Below, one piece after another: positions 34,344 to 44,215 of a DNA stretch of 64,000 nucleotides. Source of the DNA: Rhizorhabdus sp049889055 (GTDB lineage: Bacteria; Pseudomonadota; Alphaproteobacteria; Sphingomonadales; Sphingomonadaceae). Where the stretch lies: positions 248,001 to 312,000 of the forward strand of contig NZ_JBLTWO010000003.1 of assembly GCF_049889055.1 (NCBI RefSeq), in the 5' to 3' direction. The translations under genes and the position numbers were made by a program. The notes below the pieces were generated by a model. It had not been told where the DNA came from, searched no databases, and worked only from the letters and a program-made list of their open reading frames with translations. The first letter of the stretch is position 1. Each line of letters opens with the position of its first letter.

Positions 34344-36983
34344 TCAGCGGAAGGCGGCCAGGATTTCCGCCCCGCGCTTGCCGCGCAATATGCCGCAGCT
34401 GCGGATCTGCTCGACCGTGCGGTCGAGGCTGAGCGCCCCGCGCTGGTGCTTTTCGACCTGCGGACGGAAGTCCTTCTCGACTTTCCCTGCCTGGTCGACC
34501 GAGCAATAGCGGATCGGCAGGCTGGGCAGGCGCCCGGCCGCAAACAGCCCGGCATTCTTGACCAGATCGTCATAATGGGCGGTCACATAAGCATAGCTCA
34601 TCTCGACCGTCTCGGGCTCCAACGCCAGATATTGCAGGATCGACAGACGGTCGGGGTTGCGCAGCCGCTCGTCGTCCAGCTTGCCGAGCAGCCAGCGGCC
34701 CGTTTCCGCCCTGCCGGTTGAGGCCAGCGCACCGATCGCGCTGTCTCGGAACAGCGTGTCGTCGGTCTTGGCCGCCCGCTCGAACAGGGCTTCCGCTGCC
34801 GGCAGCCCACCCTTGGCGAGATAGGCGCCCAACGCCGCGCCCAGATAGGACTGGTCGAGCGCCTTGGCGTCGCCTGCCATCCAGTCGGTCGCGGCCTTGG
34901 CGAGGCGCGTCTGGAGCGCCGGATCCTCTGCCTCGCCCGCAAGCAGCCCCACCAGATCCGAGCGCAGCTTCTGCAGATCGCCATCGTCGCCGGCATGGGC
35001 GCCGGTCGTGGGATCGAAGCCGATTGCGGCCAGCCTGGGGCCATAGACATCGGTCAGGAAGCGGCGATAGCCGGGCAGGGCGTCGCCCGCGATCAATCCG
35101 CGCTGGCGCAGACCGGCGAGCCGCAGGCCGCCGTCGACCGCCGCCACCGAATAGCCATTGGCCGCCATCGCCCGCGCCGCGTCGAGAAGCAGCGACGGTG
35201 GCAGCTCGCCCGCCCGGAAGCCGGCCCACAGGCTGTCGGTCAGCGCCAGCGCCTCGCCCGGCGGCAGCGTGCCTGCGCCTGCGATCATCGTCTTCCATTC
35301 TGCCTCCGGCAGCGAGAAGCGGTAATAGCCGGTGCCGCCCGCATTGGGGATGATCATCCCCGACCCGGTGATAGGCACCACCGCCGAGGGTTTGTCGAGC
35401 AGCGAGCATTGCCGCGTCTCGCCGACGCGCACGCACAGCGGGATGATCCAGCTCTGCGCCGGAAGCTCGGTGCCGAGCAGCGCATAGCGCTTCTGGCTGA
35501 CCGCGAGGCCGCCGCTCGTGCGCTCGACGCGGACCACGGGCACGCCCTGCTGGTCGACGAAGCTTTTGAGCGACGCCAGCACGCGCGGGTCGTGCGCGGC
35601 ATCGGCGAGCGAGCCGAAGAACTGATCGGTGTTCGCGGTGCCATAGGCATAGCGCTTCAGGTGGAGGCGCACGCCGTCGCGGAATTTCTCGTCGCCCAGA
35701 TAGGCGGCGATCATCGCGACGACCTGCCCGCCCTTGCCATAGGTGACCTGGTCGAACGCGCTGTCGATGTCGCCATTGGTCGGGATCGGCTGGTGGATGG
35801 GGCGGCCCGCCTTCAGCGCGTCGGTGTTCATCGCGGCGAAGGCCTCGTCGATCGCGCCCGCGCCGATCTTCAGGTCGGGGCGCCATTCGTCGCCGATGCG
35901 ATAGCCCATCCAGTTGGCGAAGCTCTCGTTCAGCCACAGATCGTCCCACCAGGCCGGGGTGACGAGGTCGCCGAACCACTGGTGCGCCAGTTCATGGGCG
36001 ACGACCATGCCGAAGGTCTTCTTCTGGTCGGTCGAGGCGCCGCGATCGAGCAGCAATATGGTGTCGCCATAGATGTCGGCGCCCGCATTCTCCATCGCCC
36101 CCGGCATCACCGGCGATCCGATCTGGTCGAGCTTGGGAAAGGGGAAGCCGGTGTCGAAATATTTTTCGAGCAGCGAGACGATCGGCTTGGTGTTCTCGAG
36201 CGCGAAGTCGAGCTTGTCCTTATAGGGCTGGGTCCCGACGATGCGGATCGGCAGCGGCTCCTTGCGCTGCGCGGTCGCGGGCACCTCGCTCGATGCGGTC
36301 GCGAAGGGCCCGACGACGAACGCCATCAAATAGGTCGGCAGCGGCCGGGTGGCGGCGAACTCGTGGCGGACGAGGTCGCCCGCCTTGACGCTGCGCGCGA
36401 TCGGCGCGTTGCTGAGCGCGGTCAGGCCGGGCTTGGTGGTGATCGAGACGGTGAAGGGCGTTTTGTAACCCGGCTGATCGAAGCCGGGGAAGGCGGCGCG
36501 TGCGTCGATCGACTGGAACTGGGTCCAGGCATACCACTGGTCGCCGACCTTGATGCGGTAGAGCCCCGCCGGGCCGTTGCCGAACGGGGCGTCATAGTCG
36601 AAGCTCAGCACCGCCTTGCCGGCTGGCAGGGGACTGGCGAAGTCGAGGCGCAGCACGCCGGACGGATCGACCTCGGCATGGCGCGCGGCGATGGTCTTGC
36701 CGCCGCTGCTGGCGACTGCCTTGCCGATCTTCATGTCGCGGGCGTGGAGGTAGAGGAAGCTCGACGGCGCCTTGAGCATGACGTCGATCTCGGCATGGCC
36801 GGAGAAGCGCTCCTGGTCAGGCAATATGGTCAGGTCGAGCCGATAGGCGGTCGGCGTCGCGGCGTCGGCCAGGATACCGCGCGGGACAGCGGCGTCAGCG
36901 TGGACCGCCGGGGCCGCCATAACGGCCTGGGCGAGCGGAAAAGACAGGGCGGTCAAGGCGACGGCGGCGAGGAGATTCTTCAT
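34344..36983 (-). CDS. M1 family metallo-aminopeptidase
   Basis: Protein of 879 aa with a signal peptide (MKNLLAAVALTALSFPLAQA). The substrate-binding motif is GAMEN, given as VMPGAMENAGADIYGD, and the zinc motif is HELAHQWFGDLVTP (HExxH, about residue 330) with the second Glu in NESFANWMGY. A long C-terminal ERAP1-like helical domain follows. The enzyme removes N-terminal residues from peptides, probably in the periplasm. It is convergent with purU. Confidence 0.93.
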   Translation of the reverse strand: MKNLLAAVALTALSFPLAQAVMAAPAVHADAAVPRGILADAATPTAYRLDLTILPDQERFSGHAEIDVMLKAPSSFLYLHARDMKIGKAVASSGGKTIAARHAEVDPSGVLRLDFASPLPAGKAVLSFDYDAPFGNGPAGLYRIKVGDQWYAWTQFQSIDARAAFPGFDQPGYKTPFTVSITTKPGLTALSNAPIARSVKAGDLVRHEFAATRPLPTYLMAFVVGPFATASSEVPATAQRKEPLPIRIVGTQPYKDKLDFALENTKPIVSLLEKYFDTGFPFPKLDQIGSPVMPGAMENAGADIYGDTILLLDRGASTDQKKTFGMVVAHELAHQWFGDLVTPAWWDDLWLNESFANWMGYRIGDEWRPDLKIGAGAIDEAFAAMNTDALKAGRPIHQPIPTNGDIDSAFDQVTYGKGGQVVAMIAAYLGDEKFRDGVRLHLKRYAYGTANTDQFFGSLADAAHDPRVLASLKSFVDQQGVPVVRVERTSGGLAVSQKRYALLGTELPAQSWIIPLCVRVGETRQCSLLDKPSAVVPITGSGMIIPNAGGTGYYRFSLPEAEWKTMIAGAGTLPPGEALALTDSLWAGFRAGELPPSLLLDAARAMAANGYSVAAVDGGLRLAGLRQRGLIAGDALPGYRRFLTDVYGPRLAAIGFDPTTGAHAGDDGDLQKLRSDLVGLLAGEAEDPALQTRLAKAATDWMAGDAKALDQSYLGAALGAYLAKGGLPAAEALFERAAKTDDTLFRDSAIGALASTGRAETGRWLLGKLDDERLRNPDRLSILQYLALEPETVEMSYAYVTAHYDDLVKNAGLFAAGRLPSLPIRYCSVDQAGKVEKDFRPQVEKHQRGALSLDRTVEQIRSCGILRGKRGAEILAAFR

Positions 36984-37173
36984 GCGATTACCCTCTGGAA
37001 GGACTGGATCGACTGTTATGCGATGATAATACAGTGGGCAAGCCGGCCTGTCGTTACGCCGGTGCAGAATCGTGCGGACAAACGCGCCGGTCCTTGATTA
37101 TGCTGGCGGAGGTGGGCTGCTGATTCCGCGTATCTGGGAGATGGTAGCGCGATGGTGACGTCATGGTGGCTCG

Positions 37174-37848
37174 ATGGTCGTTAGGGCGCTGATGGGCGTG
37201 CTGGCGCTGGCGGCGGGGCCGGCACAGGCAGAGCCGGGCATCCGGACGGTCCCGGTGATCTTTTCGGGCGGCACCACGCGGCAGGTCATCCATGGCTCGA
37301 TCCGCGGCTATGACGTCATCGACTACAGCCTGCGCGCGGCCGCCGGGCAGAAGCTGAGCGTCGTCTTCACCACCAGCAACGGCTCGAGCTATTTCAACGT
37401 CGGGGTGCAGGGCGCGCCCGAGGCGCTGTTCAACGGCGCGACCTCGGGCAATCGCTTTTCCTCGGTGCTGGCGGCCAATGGCAGCTATGCGGTGCGTGTC
37501 TATCTGATGCGCAACGCCGCCCGCCGCAACGAAGTGGCACGCTACACCCTCAGCATCGGACTGGCTGGGGCCGGCCCGGTCGCGACCGGCGGGCTGTGGC
37601 CGCCCGGGCGCGGCGGGACGATCCAGCGGGCGGTACGCCCGGCTTTCTGTCGAGGTGAGGTGTCGGGCATGTACGCGGTACGCGCCGCCGAGGTCCGCTC
37701 CGGGCCGATCGTCCCGGTGCCGGGTGAAGGCAGCGCGATCGACGGCAGCGTCGACAAGGGCGTCGATGGCATCAAGCGCTTCCGCTGCCGCTTCGACGCG
37801 CGCGGCCGCTTCATCGACGTGATGGCGATGACCAGCGACGGCGAATAG
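37174..37848 (+). CDS. Secreted hypothetical protein with PPC-like domain
   Basis: Protein of 224 aa with a short signal peptide (VVRALMGVLALAAGPAQA). The middle (IRGYDVIDYSLRAAAGQKLS through NGSYAVRVYLMRNAARRNE) resembles a beta-sandwich pre-peptidase C-terminal-like domain. The C-terminal part contains RPAFCRGEVSGMYAVRA and a second Cys, so a disulphide is possible. Function unknown. It is convergent with the MFS gene. Confidence 0.65.
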   Translation: MVVRALMGVLALAAGPAQAEPGIRTVPVIFSGGTTRQVIHGSIRGYDVIDYSLRAAAGQKLSVVFTTSNGSSYFNVGVQGAPEALFNGATSGNRFSSVLAANGSYAVRVYLMRNAARRNEVARYTLSIGLAGAGPVATGGLWPPGRGGTIQRAVRPAFCRGEVSGMYAVRAAEVRSGPIVPVPGEGSAIDGSVDKGVDGIKRFRCRFDARGRFIDVMAMTSDGE

Positions 37849-37863
37849 AGCCGGGGCCCTCCC

Positions 37864-39036
37864 TCAGGCTACCGCCACGGCCGGCCGCGAGGATCCCAGT
37901 CGCGAGGCGACCAGCAGCAGCAGCGACAGCGCTAGCCAGCCGAGCGCCGCCGTCGCCGCTATACCCGCGCCATGGCGCGCGACCAGCGGCGCCGCCGCGA
38001 GCGGGCCGATCACCGTGCCGCCGAGTTGCGCCGTGCCGACCAGCATCGCGCCGCGCCCGCTCGGGTCGACCGCCAGCACGGCGGGCATCTGGAAAGGCGG
38101 CACGAAGATCCAGACGAACCCGAAGGCTGCCGCTGCGGCGAGCATGACGATGCTCGATCCGCCCTGGGTGAGGAGAAGCACCGCCGCCCCGGCGATGGCG
38201 ATGCCGGCGATCCAGGCGGCCATGGCGCCCAGGCGCGGCGCCAGGATCGCAGCGAGCAGCCCGCCCGCGATCTGCGCGGCGATGCCGACGGAGACCGCAT
38301 GGCCCGCCGTCCGCGCGGCGAAGCCGGCATCGCGCAGCGCCGGCAGCAGATAGACCCACAGCGACATGATGCCAGCCAGGAAGGCGGCGATAGCGAACAG
38401 CGCGACGATCGCCCGCCCGCCGGGCAGGCCGCGCGCCGCATGGCCTGCGCCCGGCAGCGCATCGGTCAGCCAAAGCAGGGCGACCAGCATCGCCAGGTTC
38501 ATCGCGACGAGCAGCCCATAGGCGCCGCCATGGCCGAAAGCGGGGGCGACGACCTCGCCGATCGCCTGCGATAGGGTCAGCGCCAGCACCGACTGCGCGG
38601 TGACATAGATGGCGAATAGCCGCGCCGGCTGGGCCGAGCGGGAGAAGACCCCGATCAGCGCCCACAGCAGCACACCCGCTCCCGCACCGTTGACGAAGCG
38701 CAGCGCGACGATGACGCCGCCCACGGTGATGGTCGTTCCGCCATTGGCGATGAGCATTGCCGCGATGGCGAGGCCCGCCTTCAGTCGCAGGCGGGTCAGC
38801 GGCAGGCAAAGCGCGGCGAGCGTGCTGGCGATCGCCATCCCGGCCGCTTCCGCAGTCGCAGCCAGGCCGATCTGCGCCATGTCGAGCTTGCCCGCCGCGC
38901 GCAGCAGTTCGAGCAGCAGCGGCTGGAGCGCGGAGATGCACCCCGCGCCGATGCCGAGCAGGACGAAGGGGAGCCAGGCGATCTCGGGCCGTGCCGAATC
39001 CTCATGCCTGTCGGATATCGCCACGCCGTCGCCCAT
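37864..39036 (-). CDS. MFS transporter
   Basis: Polytopic membrane protein of about 390 aa with roughly 12 hydrophobic segments. It begins MGDGVAISDRHEDSARPEIAW. The start at 39036 has a GGAGGGGCGAGACA upstream region and excludes a 28-residue basic extension opened by the earlier codon at 39120. Substrate unknown. Confidence 0.8.
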   Translation of the reverse strand: MGDGVAISDRHEDSARPEIAWLPFVLLGIGAGCISALQPLLLELLRAAGKLDMAQIGLAATAEAAGMAIASTLAALCLPLTRLRLKAGLAIAAMLIANGGTTITVGGVIVALRFVNGAGAGVLLWALIGVFSRSAQPARLFAIYVTAQSVLALTLSQAIGEVVAPAFGHGGAYGLLVAMNLAMLVALLWLTDALPGAGHAARGLPGGRAIVALFAIAAFLAGIMSLWVYLLPALRDAGFAARTAGHAVSVGIAAQIAGGLLAAILAPRLGAMAAWIAGIAIAGAAVLLLTQGGSSIVMLAAAAAFGFVWIFVPPFQMPAVLAVDPSGRGAMLVGTAQLGGTVIGPLAAAPLVARHGAGIAATAALGWLALSLLLLVASRLGSSRPAVAVA

Positions 39037-39288
39037 TGTCTCGCCCCTCCGTCGCGCAGGACAGGCGGCCGTAACACGGGCCCGCGGGCGGTTCTTTCGA
39101 CCGCCGGCCTCGCATCCCATCCTCGCCCCGCCTGTTCCTGCGGTGAGCGGTCAGCAAGCCAGATGCGGGCGAGGCCGTCAATCTTCTTACAGCTAGCTGT
39201 AAGAATAGGGGCGGCCCAATATACTGCCCCTATTGCCGGTCGGGCGGACGCCTTTCCCGCGACCAGCACGGGAAAGGCGTCCGGGAGA

Positions 39289-39837
39289 TTATTTCGCCAG
39301 TTCGGCCTCGATCGCGTCGACGATGATCGCATCGTCGGGGGCGATGTCGGGGGCGAAGCGGGCGGCGACGGTGCCGTCCTTGGCGATCAGGAACTTCTCG
39401 AAATTCCAGAGCACGTCGGTGTCGTTCTCGGGCACGATGCCATAGCCCGCCAGGCGCTCCTTGAAGCTCTGGTCCTTGAAAGTCTTGTCGGGTTTCGCTT
39501 CGACCAGCTTGGCATAGAGCGGGTGCTGGTCGTCGCCCTTGACCGAGATCTTCGAGAACATCGGGAAGTCGACGCCGTAATTGGTCGTGCAGAATTCCTG
39601 GATCTCCGCCTCTGTGCCGGGCTCCTGCGCGCCGAAATTATTGGCGGGGAATCCGAGCACGACGAGGCCCTTGTCCTTATACTGGGCGTAGAGCTGCTCG
39701 AGCGCGGTATATTGCGGCGTCAGGCCGCATTTCGACGCGACGTTGACCGCGAGCAGCACCTTGCCGGCATAGTCGCCCAGCTTGGCGTCGTCGCCCTTGA
39801 TCGTCTTCAGCGGGATTTCCTGGATTTCGGTCGCCAT
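39289..39837 (-). CDS. Glutathione peroxidase family protein
   Basis: Protein of 182 aa. The catalytic triad is visible: C37 in NVASKCGLTPQY, Q71 in NNFGAQEPGT and W144 in VLWNFEKFL, so it is a cysteine-type peroxidase reducing hydroperoxides. The ATG at 39837 lies eight bases after AGGAG; the ATG at 39840 is an alternative. The gene is divergent from metZ. Confidence 0.94.
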   Translation of the reverse strand: MATEIQEIPLKTIKGDDAKLGDYAGKVLLAVNVASKCGLTPQYTALEQLYAQYKDKGLVVLGFPANNFGAQEPGTEAEIQEFCTTNYGVDFPMFSKISVKGDDQHPLYAKLVEAKPDKTFKDQSFKERLAGYGIVPENDTDVLWNFEKFLIAKDGTVAARFAPDIAPDDAIIVDAIEAELAK

Positions 39838-39986
39838 CATCGACTCTCCTGCATTTTGAACCGGAGCGGTATCCATTTTGCCGCTGCCCGACGCAAGCAC
39901 CCTGTGGCCGAAATCCGCGCATGTTCGCGTCGCACCATGACAATGCCGCCGTTGACGGGGCGGGGCAGGGGCGGCAAAGCGGCGGC

Positions 39987-41195
39987 ATGAAGAAGCTTAC
40001 CGGCCAGGACCGCTCGATCACCACCACATGGCGCCCCGCGACCCAGGCGGTCCGGGGCGGCACCGCGCGCTCGCATTATGGCGAGACGAGCGAGGCGATC
40101 TTCCTCACCTCCGGCTTCACCTATGACTGCGCCGGCGACGCCGCCGCGCGCTTCGCCGGCGAGCAGCAGGGGATGACCTATTCGCGCCTGCAGAACCCGA
40201 CGGTGGAGATGCTGGAGGAGCGGATCGCCCTGATGGAGGGTGCGGAGGCCGCGCGCTGCATGGCGTCGGGCATGGCGGCGATGACCGCCGCTCTGCTCTG
40301 CCAGCTGTCGGCGGGCGACCATGTCGTCGCCGGACGCGCCGCCTTCGGCTCGTGCCGCTGGCTGACCGACACGCTGCTGCCCCGTTTCGGAATCGAATCG
40401 ACCATCGTCGACGGCACCGACAATGATGCGTGGAAGGCGGCGATCCGGCCCAACACCAAGCTGTTCTTCTTCGAGACCCCGGCCAACCCCACGCTCGACA
40501 TCGTCGACCTGGAGGCGGTCTGCCGGATCGCGAAGGATGCGGGCGTGCTTACGGTCGTCGACAATGCCTTCGCTACCCCGCTGCTTCAGCGGCCGCTCGA
40601 TTATGGCGCCGACATCGTCGCCTATTCGGCGACCAAGATGATGGACGGGCAGGGGCGGGTGCTTGCAGGCGCGGTCTGCGGCACGAACGAGTTCATCAAC
40701 AACACGCTGCTCAGCTTCACCCGCAACACCGGACCGACCCTGTCCGCCTTCAACGCCTGGGTGGTGCTGAAGGGGATGGAGACGCTCGACCTGCGCATCC
40801 GCCGGCAGAGCGAGAATGCGCTGCAGGTGGCGGAGTTCCTGGAAAAGCGGGTGCCGCGCGCGCTCTATCCGGGGCTCGCCAGCCATCCCCAGCATGCGCT
40901 GGCGATGCAGCAGATGTCGGCCGGCGGTACCATCATCGCCGTCTATCTCGACGGCGGGCGGACACAGGCGCACGGCCTGCTCGATGCGCTCGAACTGATC
41001 GACATTTCGAACAATATCGGCGATTCCCGCTCGCTCATGACGCATCCGTCGTCTACCACCCATGCCGGTCTGTCCGCCGAGGTGCGGGCGGCCATGGGAG
41101 TCGAGGAAGGCATGCTGAGACTCAATGTCGGACTGGAAGACCCGCTCGACCTGATCGACGATCTCGACCGGGCTTTGAAGGCCGTCGGCCTATGA
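39987..41195 (+). CDS. metZ: O-succinylhomoserine sulfhydrylase
   Basis: PLP-dependent Cys/Met-metabolism enzyme of about 402 aa. Family motifs are TYSRLQNPTVEMLEERIA, ETPANPTLDIVD, the Lys-aldimine site VAYSATKMMDGQG, and THPSSTTHA near the C-terminus. It makes homocysteine from O-succinylhomoserine and sulfide in methionine synthesis. It overlaps apaG (ATGA). Confidence 0.92.
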   Translation: MKKLTGQDRSITTTWRPATQAVRGGTARSHYGETSEAIFLTSGFTYDCAGDAAARFAGEQQGMTYSRLQNPTVEMLEERIALMEGAEAARCMASGMAAMTAALLCQLSAGDHVVAGRAAFGSCRWLTDTLLPRFGIESTIVDGTDNDAWKAAIRPNTKLFFFETPANPTLDIVDLEAVCRIAKDAGVLTVVDNAFATPLLQRPLDYGADIVAYSATKMMDGQGRVLAGAVCGTNEFINNTLLSFTRNTGPTLSAFNAWVVLKGMETLDLRIRRQSENALQVAEFLEKRVPRALYPGLASHPQHALAMQQMSAGGTIIAVYLDGGRTQAHGLLDALELIDISNNIGDSRSLMTHPSSTTHAGLSAEVRAAMGVEEGMLRLNVGLEDPLDLIDDLDRALKAVGL

Positions 41196-41596
41196 TCATG
41201 AAGGCGCTGTTCCCGCATGTCGCGCAGACCCGCGGCGTCGTGGTGCGGGTGGCCGTGTCATTCATGCCCGAACAGTCGGAGCCGGGGCGTGGCCGCTGGT
41301 TCTGGTCCTACCATATCCGGATCGAGAATGAGGGCAGCCAGGCGGTTCAGTTGCTGACCCGCCACTGGCTCATCACCGACGGGCGCGGCGTGAAGCATGA
41401 CGTGCGCGGCGAGGGTGTCGTCGGCGAGCAGCCGGTGATCGAGCCGGGCCAGTCGTTCGACTATGTCTCCGGCTGCCCGCTCCAGACCCCGACGGGATCG
41501 ATGGAGGGCAGCTATCATATGGTGTCGGAGGACGGTTCGACCTTCGAGGCGGCGATCCCGCGCTTCCCGTTGATCGGCCCGGCTGTCGCGATCTGA
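41192..41596 (+). CDS. apaG: ApaG family protein
   Basis: Protein of 134 aa with the ApaG (DUF525) fold motifs: FWSYHIRIENEGSQAVQLLTR followed by HWLITDGRG, and YVSGCPLQTPTGSMEGSY. Proteins of this family are linked with cobalt/magnesium efflux phenotypes. The start overlaps the metZ stop, so they form one operon; the nearest alternative ATG is at 41198. Confidence 0.95.
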   Translation: MIMKALFPHVAQTRGVVVRVAVSFMPEQSEPGRGRWFWSYHIRIENEGSQAVQLLTRHWLITDGRGVKHDVRGEGVVGEQPVIEPGQSFDYVSGCPLQTPTGSMEGSYHMVSEDGSTFEAAIPRFPLIGPAVAI

Positions 41597-41609
41597 CGGG
41601 TGGGGCGCG

Positions 41610-42395
41610 GTGAAACGGACTCATCTTCCCCTGAACGGCCTGCGCGTTCTCGACGCGGCGGCGCGGCATCTGTCCTTCACCCGGGCGGCTGACGAACTGG
41701 CGGTGACCCCGGCAGCGGTCGGCCAGCAGATTCGTGCGCTCGAGGATACGCTGGGCGTCGTGCTGTTCCGCCGCACCGCCAAGGGCCTTGAGCTGACACC
41801 CGAGGGCGAGGCCGGGCTCGACGCTCTGCGTGCCGGTTTCCTCCAGTTTGAGGAAGCGGTGCGCGCGATGCAGGCGGGCCAGTCGTCCAAGACGCTGACC
41901 ATCGCCGCGCCGCGCGACTTCACCGCCAAATGGCTCGCGCCGCGCCTCGCGGATTTCGGGCGCGACGACCCCGAATTGCGCTTCGTCCTGCTCTCTGCGG
42001 ACGAAGGCCTCGATTTCACCCAGGCCAATCTCGACCTCGCGATCGTCTATGCCGAAGGACCGGGGGATCACGAGGGCGTGCGGCTGGCCGATGGATCGCT
42101 GGTGCGGGTCGGTCTCGCACAGGGTGCGCCGATCGCCTGGCCTGGCTGCCCGCCTCAGGACCGCGACGCGACGCTGGCGGTGGCCGATGCCGGGCTCGCC
42201 ATCGATGCCGCGGCTGCCGGCTTCGGGACGGCGCATGTGCCCGCGTTGCTGGTCGAGCGCGACATCCTCGAAGGCCGGGTCCGCGCGCAGGGCGACCCAA
42301 TCCCGTCGCCGCGCGCCTATTGGCTGGTCGCCCCGACGCCGCAATGGCGTCAGAAGAAGGTCAAGGCGCTCGTCGCCACGCTGATCGGGGACTGA
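41610..42395 (+). CDS. LysR-type regulator (GcvA-like)
   Basis: Protein of 261 aa, shorter than the usual 300 aa. The HTH opens with LPLNGLRVLDAAARHLSF, the GcvA-type N-terminus, and contains ELAVTPAAVGQQIRALE. An effector domain follows (TIAAPRDFTAKWLAPRLA). It starts with GTG 13 bases after apaG, so it is probably co-transcribed with metZ-apaG. The target is unknown. Confidence 0.88.
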   Translation: MKRTHLPLNGLRVLDAAARHLSFTRAADELAVTPAAVGQQIRALEDTLGVVLFRRTAKGLELTPEGEAGLDALRAGFLQFEEAVRAMQAGQSSKTLTIAAPRDFTAKWLAPRLADFGRDDPELRFVLLSADEGLDFTQANLDLAIVYAEGPGDHEGVRLADGSLVRVGLAQGAPIAWPGCPPQDRDATLAVADAGLAIDAAAAGFGTAHVPALLVERDILEGRVRAQGDPIPSPRAYWLVAPTPQWRQKKVKALVATLIGD

Positions 42396-42419
42396 GCCGG
42401 CCGCTTCCGTCCAACCGGT

Positions 42420-43523
42420 CTATTCGAGGTCGGTGCGCGTTAGCGCGGCGGCGCGGGTGATCAGGCCGGGGGCCTTGCTGAGCAGCGCCAGCAGGGCGTT
42501 CGCCAGCATCGGCCGTTCGCCCGTGCGGCGCAGGCTTTCGGCGAGCAGCACTGGCCGGGCGGTCTGGCGGGCGAAGCCGGGCTGATAGGCGACGGCGCCC
42601 GCCGGTCCTTCCCGCAGATAGTCGCGCGCGGCGCGCGTAGCGCTGGCGAGCGCGATGGCGACGCCGTCTCCGGCGAGGCTGGCGATGACCGCCGACTGGT
42701 CCCCCAGACGGAACAGCCCTGGCGTGGTGCTTTGCGCCCGCCAGCCATAGGGCACGCGCGCGATGCTGACCCAGGCGCCGACCGAGCTGGCACCGGCAAA
42801 GCGCTCGCCGAGGATCGGAGCCTCGCGCGCGATCTCCGCGATGAGGCTCGCCGGATCGCCCCCGGCTGCCTTGAGCCGCGACTGAGCGACCGACAGGCAG
42901 AGATTCACCCCGCCATCCTCCTGCAGCAGCAGCCCGGCATAGCCATGGCGGAACAGGTGCAGCTCGATCACGCCGTCCAGCTTGCGGCGCAGGCCTTCGC
43001 CCGGTTCGAGGCGGCTGCGCAGGCCCAAAGCTGGGTCGCTGCCCATCGTCACCGGCCGGGCGGCGCCGCGCAGCTCGTGCTTGCCGGTCGCCAGAAACAG
43101 CGCATCGGTCGAGAGCGATGCGCCGTCCGCCAGATCGAGGGTCAGCCGGTCGGGCGCAGCCTGGCGGATCGTCACCCCGCGTTCGATACCGGCTCCGGCT
43201 GCGGCGGCGAGGGTCAGTAGATGTTCGTCGAGGCAGGCGCGCGACAGGCCCGCCGCCTGAAAGGGAAGCGGGGCCTCGGCCACGCGGCGGCCGGCGAAGA
43301 TGCGGGCGCGGCCGATCGGATGCGCGCCGAGCGCCTGCACGTCGATGCCGAGCGCAGCGAGCGAGGCGATCGCATCCCCGCCCATGAAGCCCCCGCAGAC
43401 GGGATCGCCCCGTTCGCGCTGGCGGTCGACGAGCAGCGGGCGTCGCCCCGCGCGGGCGAGCTGCAGCGCGACGGCCGCCCCGGCCGGGCCGCCGCCCGCT
43501 ATCAGCGCGTCCGGTCGACGCAT
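42420..43523 (-). CDS. FAD-dependent oxidoreductase (geranylgeranyl reductase-like)
   Basis: Protein of 367 aa. The FAD motif is IAGGGPAGAAVALQLARAG near the N-terminus, and the second FAD contact is LFRLGDQSAVIASLAGDGVA. The overall pattern is that of the geranylgeranyl reductase/FixC group, without the ferredoxin-like tail. It overlaps the methyltransferase gene by 22 bases and is last in the type III polyketide operon, so it may hydroxylate or reduce the polyketide product. The start at 43523 (MRRPDALIAGG) was chosen because the FAD motif follows directly. Confidence 0.85.
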   Translation of the reverse strand: MRRPDALIAGGGPAGAAVALQLARAGRRPLLVDRQRERGDPVCGGFMGGDAIASLAALGIDVQALGAHPIGRARIFAGRRVAEAPLPFQAAGLSRACLDEHLLTLAAAAGAGIERGVTIRQAAPDRLTLDLADGASLSTDALFLATGKHELRGAARPVTMGSDPALGLRSRLEPGEGLRRKLDGVIELHLFRHGYAGLLLQEDGGVNLCLSVAQSRLKAAGGDPASLIAEIAREAPILGERFAGASSVGAWVSIARVPYGWRAQSTTPGLFRLGDQSAVIASLAGDGVAIALASATRAARDYLREGPAGAVAYQPGFARQTARPVLLAESLRRTGERPMLANALLALLSKAPGLITRAAALTRTDLE

Positions 43524-44215
43524 AGCCGGAAGGGGAAGCGGGTGTGGACGGTGGCGCTCGCCGGCGGAAGCCCGGCCTCGGCCAGGAGCGGCGGCCATTC
43601 GGACGGGCGGAAGGCGCGCGCGATCGACAACTGGCCGTCCTCGCGCACGATCCGGTGCCAGCCCATCGCCCGCGCGAGCAGGGGATAGCCGAGATAGGCG
43701 AAAAGGTGGCGGTGAAGGTCGTTGATGTGCCAGCCCAGCCGCGCATGGCGCTCCATCGCGCGCAGGAAATGGACGAGCTGTTCGTGGCTCATATGGTGGG
43801 CGACAAGGCTGCTGACGATCAGATCATAGCCGCCGCGCGCTTCGGCCGACTCCAGAAGCTCGCTATAGTCGCCGGTCAGAAATTCGATGTCATGGCGGTC
43901 AGGCGTGGCCGACCAGGCGATCTGCGCGCTTTTCGGGTTGAGGTCGATACCGGTCAGCACCCCCGTCTTCCCCCGTTTTTCCGCCCAGCGTGCGATCTTG
44001 CGCAGCAGGTCGCCATCGCCATAGCCGACATCGAGCAGCGTGAACCGGTCCCGGTCCCCAACGACGCGGGCGACGAAATCGAGCGTGGGGCGCGCCGCCA
44101 GGGTCCAGCGGTTGACCCGTGCGAGATCGGTCAGGACGCGGGCATAGGTCGCCGGATCGAGATCGGCATCGTCCATCTGCTCGCTTTCACGCGCCGGGCT
44201 GGCAAGCAAGCGCAT
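43502..44215 (-). CDS. Class I SAM-dependent methyltransferase
   Basis: Protein of 237 aa. The SAM-binding glycine motif is LLDVGYGDGDLLRKIA, followed by TGIDLNPKSAQIA and VSSLVAHHMSHEQLV. It starts one base over the type III synthase stop (TGATG), so translation is coupled. It is likely to methylate the polyketide or a precursor. The nearby ATG at 44176 is a possible second start. Confidence 0.88.
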   Translation of the reverse strand: MRLLASPARESEQMDDADLDPATYARVLTDLARVNRWTLAARPTLDFVARVVGDRDRFTLLDVGYGDGDLLRKIARWAEKRGKTGVLTGIDLNPKSAQIAWSATPDRHDIEFLTGDYSELLESAEARGGYDLIVSSLVAHHMSHEQLVHFLRAMERHARLGWHINDLHRHLFAYLGYPLLARAMGWHRIVREDGQLSIARAFRPSEWPPLLAEAGLPPASATVHTRFPFRLCVDRTR